The translations under genes were made by a program, and so were the position numbers. The notes beneath the pieces are model-generated. The model worked only from the letters and a program-made list of their open reading frames with translations, ran no database searches and was not told where the DNA came from. From DATFYM01 sp035315065 (GTDB lineage: Bacteria > Acidobacteriota > Terriglobia > UBA7540), in assembly GCA_035315065.1 (NCBI GenBank), contig DATFYM010000173.1, forward strand, positions 1-5,875: a stretch of 5,875 nucleotides of DNA. The letters are read 5' to 3'. Positions within the stretch are counted from its first letter, which is position 1, and each line of letters starts with the position of its first letter. Shown here piece by piece: positions 1 to 4,836 of this stretch.

Positions 1-125
1 AGCGTCCCTCTTGTCTCGATTTGATCACCCTCCTCCGCAAGGAAGCTGCCGAGCATCCCGAACTGCTGAAACAACTCGGCATTCAGCCTAGTTCCTCCCA
101 GTTCGTCGCTGCTGCTGCGGCTTAG
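1..125 (+). CDS. C-terminal tail of an unrecognised protein (5' end outside window)
   Basis: An open frame with codons starting at position 3 runs from the left edge to a TAG at 123-125 and gives 40 residues. The readable part is a charged, probably helical stretch (LLRKEAAEHPELLKQLGIQP) followed by a Ser/Gln segment and a tail of five alanines (FVAAAAA). Codon choice resembles the neighbouring genes, with C or G common in third position. I do not recognise the family. REP-like hairpins begin 15 bases after the stop, as expected just beyond a gene end. With so little visible, this could also be a chance open frame, so the call is moderate. Confidence 0.45.
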   Translation, partial: RPSCLDLITLLRKEAAEHPELLKQLGIQPSSSQFVAAAAA

Positions 126-139
126 AATGTAGAAACTCC

Positions 140-226
140 AGCCCACGGCTTCGCCGTGGGCTAAATGACTGCGCCCGCTTCGCGGGCTTCATTCCTCGCT
201 AAACGACTGCGTCCGCTTCGCGGGCT
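140..226. repeat. Cluster of three REP-like hairpins
   Basis: Three palindromes lie in tandem. The first (140-162) has 10-base arms AGCCCACGGC/GCCGTGGGCT around TTC. The second (173-187) has GCCCGC/GCGGGC arms around TTC. The third (211-225) has GTCCGC/GCGGGC arms with one G-T type pair around TTC. The last two belong to a direct repeat: 162-188 and 200-226 match at 25 of 27 positions with a 38-base period. All three share the 'CTTCG' type loop closure. They lie between the forward gene ending at 125 and the leftward gene ending at 283, so in the peptidase mRNA they fall in the 3' untranslated region. No T-run follows on either strand, so they are not classical terminators. REP-like function is inferred from form only. 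Confidence 0.8.
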
Positions 227-282
227 GGCACCACCGTGCTATCTTAGCGCTCTTGGGCACGAGGCCTGCCCCTACCAGGATA

Positions 283-2088
283 TCAAGGGCGGGACCCTTG
301 CCGCTCTTTTTCGCTTTCTGCTTTCCAATTTCTGATTTCTGGTTTGACCCCATGTCCGACTCCCGCCGGCCGCATGCCGGACAACTTGCCGAAAACGGAG
401 ATTCGGAAAAGCAAAATCCACAGCACCGTGGAAAGCAGAAATACCACCGCCGCCATCGGCGACCAGACGTGGTACGCCGTTTGCAGCACGAGGTACCAGA
501 GGATTCGCCAGCCGAGGAAAATCTCCGCGCCGAAACGGTAGAGCACGGCGACGAAAGGCACGGCGCCCACGAGCAGCATCAAGGCATCGGCGGCGCGGAG
601 GGCGGGCTTGCGCGGCGGGTGAAGCAAGCGGGCCATATAGGCAAAAAGGCCAAGAAAGAGCCACATGGCGTATGGATTCAGCAGGAAGCTGCAAAGCACA
701 GCGACGCACAACCACAAATAGAGGACTCGTTTCTTGCCCGAATAGGAAGGAGGCTCCGCGAGGCGGGTTTTCAGCCACCGCAGGATTCTGTATCCCGCCA
801 GGAACGCCAGCGCCAGCGCGGCGGCGACGGAAATCGGGATTTGGTAAAGGAACGGGTCCTTGGGCGTGGCGGGATAAAGCTCCCAGCGCGGGAGGATGTC
901 GGTGGCGGTGAGCGCGTAGAGCGTCACCAAGGCCAGCAACGCCGGAATGAGATAAACGAGCGGCCGGACCAGAGCCACCGCGGCCTGCGGGGGGCGGTCC
1001 TTTTCGAAATTAACCGCGGCAAAAAGGCCGGCGAGCAGAATGGGCACCAGGCCCAGCAACTGGATCAGGCGCACGATGCCATCCGGCAGGTAGCTCTTTC
1101 GCGAGAGGCGCCAGTAGTTCATGCTGCTTTCGATCTGGGGCAGGCGATCGAGCGCGTCAACGGCCTGCTCCACGGTGGCGCCGAGCATCCGAAACGATTG
1201 CGGATCGAAATCGCGGAACACGTCTTCCGTGCTGTGGTAGCGCCGGCGCGAGGCGGCGTACCCCTTGGTCAAGGTGGAAATATTGAGCGCGGGAATGCCG
1301 GCGCGAACCAGAGGTCCCTGGTCCTGCGCGGAGACCTCGAGGGCGCGCTCCACCCACTCCCAGGCGGCGCCCGGCTCGGCCACCTCGACGCCTTGGGCCT
1401 CGCCTGCTTCCACCAGGAGTTGGCGAAGCCAAAGGGGTGTATAGCCGCCCAACTGCCCGCCACAGTCGATGCCGAGCGCCGGGGCGCGGCCCCGGTTGAG
1501 GTAGTCGATGGAGATGACGGCGGTGGTGGATTGCGAATGGAAGAAGCCGGTGAGGGCGCGGGCGCCGATCATGCCCCATTCTTCTGCGTCGGTGGCGACG
1601 AAAATCAGGCCGCGATGACGGGGTTGGTCTCGCAAGACGCGGGCCAGCTCAAGCATCACGCCCACGCCGGAAGCATTGTCTTCAGCGGCTTGGTGCGAGG
1701 TGGTCTGCCCGTCGTAGTGGGCGATGACGGCGACGCTCTCCGAGGTCTGGCCCGGGATTTCGGCGATGACGTTGTGGCCTTCCACCCGCTGGCCGCGCAG
1801 CCACATGGTGAACGTGTTGTCGGTAACCTGATAGCCCCGATTGCGAAACTCCGTGCGCAGGTACTCCGCCGCGCGCCTCGCGCCTTCGCTTCCCGTAATG
1901 CGGTCCGGATACTCCTCGGCCAGCACGCGAGTGTTCTCAATCGCCGCCGCAGGGTCAAACTTGGACGCGATGGGTGTGACGGGCAGCGTGGGCACGGGGC
2001 GGCGCGCGAAAAGCACGACGAGCAGGATTACCGCCACCGTGCCGAGCAGCGACAGGCCGACGGCGATCCTCTGGGGGGTGGTGAGCAT
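283..2088 (-). CDS. Membrane-anchored M28-family zinc aminopeptidase with a C-terminal multi-helix membrane domain
   Basis: 601 residues from the ATG at 2088. A TTG at 2172 would add 28 residues, but these are only translated heptad repeat, so I prefer the ATG, although it has no clear Shine-Dalgarno. Residues 8-28 form an N-terminal membrane helix. Residues about 45-315 are the M28 peptidase domain with its co-catalytic zinc ligands: H124 and D126 in AHYDG, D137 in EDNASG, E169/E170 in TDAEEWG (catalytic base and ligand), D195 in ISIDYLNRG and H285 in YHSTED. All expected ligands are present. About seven further hydrophobic segments follow (roughly 338-359, 374-396, 417-436, 455-470, 472-489, 501-520, 542-563). 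An M28 domain followed by many membrane helices resembles the eukaryotic ER metallopeptidase ERMP1/Fxna. By family it should remove N-terminal residues from peptides outside the cytoplasm; the substrate is unknown. Residues 581-594 come from repeat DNA. It lies downstream of thiD on the same strand. Confidence 0.9.
   Translation of the reverse strand: MLTTPQRIAVGLSLLGTVAVILLVVLFARRPVPTLPVTPIASKFDPAAAIENTRVLAEEYPDRITGSEGARRAAEYLRTEFRNRGYQVTDNTFTMWLRGQRVEGHNVIAEIPGQTSESVAVIAHYDGQTTSHQAAEDNASGVGVMLELARVLRDQPRHRGLIFVATDAEEWGMIGARALTGFFHSQSTTAVISIDYLNRGRAPALGIDCGGQLGGYTPLWLRQLLVEAGEAQGVEVAEPGAAWEWVERALEVSAQDQGPLVRAGIPALNISTLTKGYAASRRRYHSTEDVFRDFDPQSFRMLGATVEQAVDALDRLPQIESSMNYWRLSRKSYLPDGIVRLIQLLGLVPILLAGLFAAVNFEKDRPPQAAVALVRPLVYLIPALLALVTLYALTATDILPRWELYPATPKDPFLYQIPISVAAALALAFLAGYRILRWLKTRLAEPPSYSGKKRVLYLWLCVAVLCSFLLNPYAMWLFLGLFAYMARLLHPPRKPALRAADALMLLVGAVPFVAVLYRFGAEIFLGWRILWYLVLQTAYHVWSPMAAVVFLLSTVLWILLFRISVFGKLSGMRPAGVGHGVKPEIRNWKAESEKERQGSRP
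307..348. repeat. Six-unit heptad repeat (NTTTCTG) inside the 3' end of the peptidase gene
   Basis: Reading the plus strand in sevens from 307 gives TTTTTCG, CTTTCTG, CTTTCCA, ATTTCTG, ATTTCTG and GTTTGAC. On the peptidase coding strand these are CAGAAAT-type units, and they encode roughly residues 581-594 (VKPEIRNWKAESEK). Because 7 is not a multiple of 3, the translation shows no repeating peptide. This suggests that the array is nucleotide-level repeat DNA captured by the reading frame, not a protein repeat. The gene stop follows at 283-285. Confidence 0.7.
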
Positions 2089-2093
2089 GTCCG

Positions 2094-2164
2094 AAAAAAG
2101 GGAGTAGGGAGTCGGGAGTAGGGAGCAGCCGGGCGGTAGTCCCGACTCCCGACTCCCGACTCCC
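2094..2164 (-). terminator. Terminator-like hairpin built from GGGAGTN heptads, between thiD and the peptidase gene
   Basis: Plus-strand arms 2100-2125 (GGGAGTA, GGGAGTC, GGGAGTA, GGGAG) and 2139-2164 (CTCCCGA-type heptads) are reverse complements at 23 of 26 positions around a 13-base loop. On the minus strand, the direction of transcription, this GC-rich stem is followed directly by six T residues (2099-2094) and then, five bases later, by the peptidase ATG. GC-rich stem plus U-tract is the form of a rho-independent terminator. It starts five bases after the thiD stop. It could end most thiD transcripts or act as an attenuator for the peptidase gene. The same DNA is a heptad repeat, so termination could be incidental. 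Confidence 0.6.
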
Positions 2165-2168
2165 TTCT

Positions 2169-3029
2169 TCAATGCACCGGTTCGGGTTCTGGAACGACGG
2201 GCATATAGTCAGCGCCGCGCGAGTGTGGATGCGCCCGAAAGAAGTGGTTCAAGGGCACGCGGCCCGGCCCGGTGGCGTAAGCCTTGCGGATGGCCTCGGT
2301 GACGTACGCCTTGGCCAGCATGATGGAGTCCGGCAGATGGCGGCCGAGCGCGAGGTTCGACGCGATGGCAGAGGAAAACGCGCACCCGGTGCCGTGCGTA
2401 TTGGCTGGCCGGACGTGATCGCCAACAAAGGTCTCGCAACGGGCGCCGTCGAAATAAACGTCGGTGGGCCGGTCGAGGTGGCCGCCGGTCACCACCGCCG
2501 CCCGCGCGCCCATTTCCACCAGAGCGCGCGCCGCCGCTTTCATTCCTTCCACGCTCTCCACTGTGAGGCCCGACAATGCGGAGGCTTCACCCAGGTTGGG
2601 CGTGATCACGCTGACGCGGCGGAACAACTCCGCGCGCAGGAATTCCAGGCCCGCGGCGTCCACCAGATCAAACCCGCTCGAAGAGCGAAGCACCGGATCG
2701 AGAACGGATGGCAGAGTCGCGTTGGCGTCCAGAAACCCGGCAATGATCTCCGCGTTGGCACGGCTGGCCAACATACCGATCTTCACCGCGCGAAGATTGC
2801 CGTCGGCGACCAGCGACTGGAGGCATTCCTTAAGCTGGAGCGGTTCCACCGCGTAAACCGCCGTGACTCCCTGCGTGTTCTGGATGGTAAGCGCGGTGAT
2901 CGCAGCCACGCCGTAACAGTTATGGGCGGCGAAGGTCTTTAGGTCGGCGGCGGTTCCCGCGCCACCGGACGGATCGAATCCGGCAATCGTCAGAATAACA
3001 GGAGGGCTACCATTGGCTGATTGATTCAT
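2169..3029 (-). CDS. thiD: Hydroxymethylpyrimidine / phosphomethylpyrimidine kinase
   Basis: 286 residues, against about 266 in E. coli. ThiD phosphorylates HMP and then HMP-P with ATP to give HMP-PP, the pyrimidine half of thiamine; it is a cytoplasmic ribokinase-fold enzyme. Visible signatures are the N-terminal AGFDPSGGAG (16-25), ADLKTF (28-33), ITALTIQNTQGV with the substrate-contacting Gln at 50, KIGML (83-87), VLDPV (109-113), ITPNLGEA (142-149), GGH (182-184) and the anion-hole motif NTHGTGC (210-216) with C216. Position 181 is Thr where E. coli has Lys in KGGH. The extra length is mainly a C-terminal tail ending PEPEPVH. I chose the ATG at 3029 over a GTG at 3050 because the family motif starts close behind it and the promoter would leave the GTG only about 14 bases of leader. 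A GGGGAG lies 13 bases upstream of the ATG, rather far for a ribosome site. Confidence 0.95.
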   Translation of the reverse strand: MNQSANGSPPVILTIAGFDPSGGAGTAADLKTFAAHNCYGVAAITALTIQNTQGVTAVYAVEPLQLKECLQSLVADGNLRAVKIGMLASRANAEIIAGFLDANATLPSVLDPVLRSSSGFDLVDAAGLEFLRAELFRRVSVITPNLGEASALSGLTVESVEGMKAAARALVEMGARAAVVTGGHLDRPTDVYFDGARCETFVGDHVRPANTHGTGCAFSSAIASNLALGRHLPDSIMLAKAYVTEAIRKAYATGPGRVPLNHFFRAHPHSRGADYMPVVPEPEPVH

Positions 3030-3070
3030 GTGACCGCGTTCGCTCCCCACCGCGCAAACTTTCTGCTCGG

Positions 3071-3098
3071 ATTATAGAGTCGCGCCAGAGAATGTCAA
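3071..3098 (-). promoter_or_regulatory. Consensus sigma-70 promoter of thiD
   Basis: On the minus strand the -35 box is TTGACA (3098-3093) and the -10 box is TATAAT (3076-3071), both perfect matches to the consensus, with a 16-base spacer. Transcription should start near 3064, giving a leader of about 35 bases before the thiD ATG. That leader is too short to hold a TPP riboswitch. AT-rich DNA lies directly upstream of the -35. Confidence 0.85.
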
Positions 3099-3100
3099 TA

Positions 3101-3131
3101 AAATTAAGAAGGAGAAGGAAATTAAGAAGGA
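3101..3131. repeat. 13-base direct repeat upstream of the thiD promoter
   Basis: AAATTAAGAAGGA occurs perfectly at 3101-3113 and 3119-3131, an 18-base period. It starts three bases beyond the -35 box, so on the minus strand it covers about -40 to -70. The AT-rich parts could act as an UP element for RNA polymerase alpha subunits, or the pair could be a regulator binding site. No factor is recognised. Confidence 0.6.
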
Positions 3132-3153
3132 AACGCGATTCGAGCTTAGAATT

Positions 3154-3220
3154 AGCCATCAGCTATCAGCCGTCAGCTCTCCGCAAGAAAGTCCGGTGTC
3201 TTGCTGACAGTCTGATAGCT
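3154..3220. repeat. Heptad-armed hairpin element, copy A
   Basis: Four heptads AGCCATC, AGCTATC, AGCCGTC and AGCTCTC (3154-3181) form the left arm. A 22-base core (3183-3204) begins GCAAGA and ends TCTTGC, and the right side closes with CTGATAGCT (3212-3220), the exact complement of AGCTATCAG at 3161-3169. GTCAGC (3172-3177) and GCTGAC (3203-3208) can also pair. The segment 3154-3204 recurs in inverted orientation at 3633-3683 with 45 of 51 positions identical. It lies between thiD's upstream region and the YHS gene's stop. Confidence 0.75.
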
Positions 3221-3236
3221 AGGGAAAGCCGAGGGC

Positions 3237-3569
3237 CTAACCCCTGGTCCCTGTCCCCTGACCCCTGTCCCCTGCTCCTGTCCCTTGCTTCTGGAATCGT
3301 TCCATGCATTCACGGGAGCAAAAGTGCAGAGTCTGGCCATGGTGGTGGAGGCGCTGGGAAAGTTCTGTCGAGACGAACATGCCGCAGACGGGGTCGCGCG
3401 CCATTTCTCCGGTCACGGCAGGCCGCTTCACCTTGGAAGGATCCGTGTAAAGCCGCGGCTCGGAAGTGCTTCTGCGTTCGGTGAATACCTGCTGCAAGGC
3501 CCCACTAATGAATCGCCACGCCACCCAGGCGAGGATGAGTTCCAACACGTAACGTAACAGAACGCCCAT
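3237..3569 (-). CDS. Small membrane-anchored YHS-domain protein
   Basis: 110 residues from the ATG at 3569. Residues about 3-29 form one hydrophobic helix (LLRYVLELILAWVAWRFI), suggesting an N-terminal membrane anchor. A basic/polar linker follows, then a YHS-type domain at 57-93: ARDPVCGM (57-64), then FCSRECMERF (83-92). The three cysteines C62, C84 and C88 are the likely metal site. YHS domains are known from copper-transporting ATPases and metal-handling proteins, so metal binding is a reasonable inference but the exact role is unknown. Residues 96-110 (Gly/Arg/Asp-rich, GTGAGDRGQGTGTRG) are translated heptad repeat, so the native end may have been near residue 95. The ribosome site is weak (GAAG close before the ATG). 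Copies A and B of the hairpin element flank the gene. Confidence 0.85.
   Translation of the reverse strand: MGVLLRYVLELILAWVAWRFISGALQQVFTERRSTSEPRLYTDPSKVKRPAVTGEMARDPVCGMFVSTELSQRLHHHGQTLHFCSRECMERFQKQGTGAGDRGQGTGTRG
3243..3284. repeat. CCTGTCC heptad array forming the 3' end of the YHS gene
   Basis: Five plus-strand heptads are in phase: CCTGGTC (3243), CCTGTCC (3250), CCTGACC (3257), CCTGTCC (3264) and CCTGCTC (3271). A shifted unit CTGTCCC follows (3278-3284). On the coding strand the units read GGACAGG. The common unit has no stop codon in any leftward frame, so translation of the YHS gene passes through to a TAG at 3239-3237, just outside the array. Confidence 0.75.
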
Positions 3570-3590
3570 ATTCTTCGGAAAACTGTCCCT

Positions 3591-3687
3591 CGGTCCGCTA
3601 TCCGCCCTCGGCTATCAGCCATCAGTTCTCCGGCAAGACACTGGACTTTCTTGCTGAGAGCTGAAAGCTGAGGGCTGATGGCTGACC
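3591..3687. repeat. Heptad-armed hairpin element, copy B (inverted relative to copy A)
   Basis: Left-arm heptads run from 3591 to 3632: CGGTCCG, CTATCCG, CCCTCGG, CTATCAG, CCATCAG, TTCTCCG. The core (3633-3654) starts GCAAGA and ends TCTTGC. Right-arm heptads run 3653-3687: GCTGAGA, GCTGAAA, GCTGAGG, GCTGATG, GCTGACC. The arms are mutually complementary, giving a long imperfect hairpin. The reverse complement of the core matches the copy A core at 21 of 22 positions. The element occupies most of the 196-base gap between the YHS start and the TPR stop. The rest of that gap (3688-3765) shows nothing I recognise. Confidence 0.75.
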
Positions 3688-3765
3688 GTTGCTAGCTAAC
3701 TCCAAACTCGAATCCATCATCCGCTGTAACCCGCTGTCCGTTGCTCGGAGAACAACATGCCTCGC

Positions 3766-4413
3766 CTATTGCGGCACGTCGCCAGGGGAACCTTGCGCGG
3801 CGTCGAGCTTCTGCTTCAAGTCGTCGAGGCCCTTGTAAGCAGGGTCCTGCTGGTGCAGGCGCGCCCAGGCTTTCCGGGCCGCCGCCAGATCGTGCTTTCC
3901 TTCCATCTCGACGATGATCAGGTTGAACATCGTCTGCTCGTGGTGAGGGTCAATCTCGAGGGACTTGCGGTAGGCCGCGAGGGCCTCGTCCGGATTCCCA
4001 CTGCTGAAATAAGCAGTCCCCATGTCCGTCCGGGCATCGACATTCGACGGATCAAGCGCCAGCGCCTTTTGGTACCATTCGATGGACTGCGCGAAGTGTT
4101 TCTGATCGTAGAGAAAATTGGCGAGAGTCAGTGGAGGTTTGGGGTCTTTCGGATTTTGGGCCATCTCCTGCTGGACCATGCGGATCGCCGTGTCGGTGTC
4201 GACCGCTGGATGGCCCTCGGGCAGGGCCCGATTCGCACCTGCCGCGGTCCCGCTGGCCGTCTCCGCAGCCGGTGCGTCCCCCTGGGGCTGGGTGCTGGCG
4301 GCTGCCATAGCGCTCGCCGGCGACCTCGATGAGATCAGCGAAAAAGTGATGTACCCCGCGAGGAAGCCCACCACCAGGAAGACGGTCGCCGTAATGACAG
4401 TTTCTCTTTTCAT
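3766..4413 (-). CDS. Membrane-anchored TPR protein
   Basis: 215 residues from the ATG at 4413. The frame stays open upstream to 4710, but the extra 99 residues have low-quality composition and overlap the divergent antitoxin gene. The ATG is followed at once by a plausible anchor: MKR, then a hydrophobic helix at 6-28. An Ala/Ser/Thr/Gln-rich linker (30-65) leads to three TPR units: about 90-123 (ending YQKALALDPS), 124-157 (GTAYFSSGNPDEALAAYRKSLEIDP) and 158-191 (NLIIVEMEGKHDLAAARKAWARLHQQDP). TPRs mediate protein-protein contacts; with this anchor the repeats probably face the periplasm. The layout resembles the TPR part of cytochrome c maturation proteins (CcmI/NrfG), but no such genes are nearby, so I do not assign that role. 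An AAGGAGAG lies about 17 bases before the ATG, too far to be ideal. Confidence 0.88.
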   Translation of the reverse strand: MKRETVITATVFLVVGFLAGYITFSLISSRSPASAMAAASTQPQGDAPAAETASGTAAGANRALPEGHPAVDTDTAIRMVQQEMAQNPKDPKPPLTLANFLYDQKHFAQSIEWYQKALALDPSNVDARTDMGTAYFSSGNPDEALAAYRKSLEIDPHHEQTMFNLIIVEMEGKHDLAAARKAWARLHQQDPAYKGLDDLKQKLDAAQGSPGDVPQ

Positions 4414-4441
4414 CCGAATCGCTTGCGAATCTCTCCTTTTC

Positions 4442-4470
4442 AGTCTATAGCTCGCTTGGGAGAGCGTCAA
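4442..4470 (-). promoter_or_regulatory. Candidate promoter of the TPR gene
   Basis: On the minus strand TTGACG (4470-4465, five of six consensus bases) and TAGACT (4447-4442, four of six) are 17 bases apart. Transcription would start near 4435 and leave a leader of about 22 bases. An overlapping TATAGA at 4449-4444 gives a shorter 15-base spacer. This is a motif match only. Confidence 0.45.
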
Positions 4471-4505
4471 CGAAAAGTACAAAAACACAACCCTCCGGTT
4501 GACGC
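4464..4505. promoter_or_regulatory. 8-base inverted repeat in the divergent TPR/antitoxin intergenic region
   Basis: GCGTCAAC (4464-4471) and GTTGACGC (4498-4505) are exact reverse complements 26 bases apart. Each contains a TTGACG that faces one of the two divergent genes: the left one fits the TPR gene's -35, the right one could be the antitoxin's -35 with a weak -10 TACCCT at 4522-4527. The symmetry may simply be two similar -35 boxes, or a shared operator. Confidence 0.35.
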
Positions 4506-4525
4506 AAGTCTTACAATCGCTTACC

Positions 4526-4550
4526 CTCATAAGTGGATATATGCTCATAT
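4526..4550 (+). promoter_or_regulatory. Possible antitoxin operator at the toxin-antitoxin start
   Basis: CTCATA occurs at 4526-4531 and again at 4544-4549, 18 bases apart. The second copy lies in a small palindrome ATATG-CT-CATAT (4539-4550) that overlaps the antitoxin ATG. Ribbon-helix-helix antitoxins commonly bind short repeats at their own promoter, which is the only reason to suspect an operator. The ribosome site is weak: AAGTGG about 12 bases before the ATG. Confidence 0.3.
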
Positions 4551-4836
4551 GACGAGAAATACCACGTCCGAGCCAGAAACCACCCGCCTGACCATTACAT
4601 GGTCCAGGCGAGCCGATCTCGCTTTGCGCTCTTTCCTGGGCGCGCACGGCATGAAAAAAGGCGACATTTCGAAATTCATTGAGGAAGCCGTCCGCTGGCG
4701 CATCTTCCACCAGAGCGTCAGCAAAGCCCGGGAAGCCTTCGCCGACGTTCCGCCGGACGAACTCCAGAAGATGATAGACGAAGCGGTCGAGGACGTCCGC
4801 GCGAAACGCTACCGGGAACGCGCCAAACGGTCCTGA
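4549..4836 (+). CDS. Ribbon-helix-helix antitoxin of a PIN-type toxin-antitoxin pair
   Basis: 95 residues from the ATG at 4549. The frame is open back to 4423, but no better start occurs and that part overlaps the leftward TPR promoter region. Residues 12-18 (TRLTITW) fit the DNA-contacting beta ribbon. Residues 20-33 and 37-53, the latter with the typical GDISKFIEEAVRWRIF, fit the two helices of the RHH fold. A second helical region (57-95, with PPDELQKMIDEAVEDVRAKR) would bind the toxin. Such antitoxins neutralise the partner nuclease and repress their own operon. The stop TGA overlaps the toxin ATG by one base (TGATG), a standard arrangement for coupled translation. The frame is undamaged, unlike its partner. 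Confidence 0.8.
   Translation: MTRNTTSEPETTRLTITWSRRADLALRSFLGAHGMKKGDISKFIEEAVRWRIFHQSVSKAREAFADVPPDELQKMIDEAVEDVRAKRYRERAKRS

Noticed and set aside
253..2121. Very long open frame (622 codons) on the plus strand
   Set aside because: It is antisense to the M28 peptidase, which has complete catalytic motifs and membrane helices. The plus-strand product is rich in Gly, Arg, Gln and His with no recognisable domain, as expected for a GC-rich shadow frame.
2089..2172. Longer N-terminus for the peptidase from a TTG at 2172
   Set aside because: The added residues (KKGVGSRESG and so on) are a direct translation of the GGGAGTN heptad hairpin, and the membrane anchor starts right after the ATG at 2088.
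2172..2942. Open frame of 256 codons on the plus strand
   Set aside because: Antisense to thiD; its composition is typical of a shadow and no motif is visible.
3030..3070. TPP riboswitch upstream of thiD
   Set aside because: The predicted leader is about 35 bases, and no THI-box-like conserved segments are seen between the promoter and the ATG.
3092..3484. Plus-strand open frame across the repeats and the YHS gene
   Set aside because: It is made of repeat DNA and antisense YHS sequence; no domain or ribosome site supports it.
3154..3687. CRISPR array
   Set aside because: The repeat units are 7 bases, contiguous and without unique spacers, and no cas gene is present.
4414..4710. Longer N-terminus for the TPR protein starting at 4710
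   Set aside because: It would overlap the divergent antitoxin gene and bury the MKR-plus-helix anchor in the middle of the protein.
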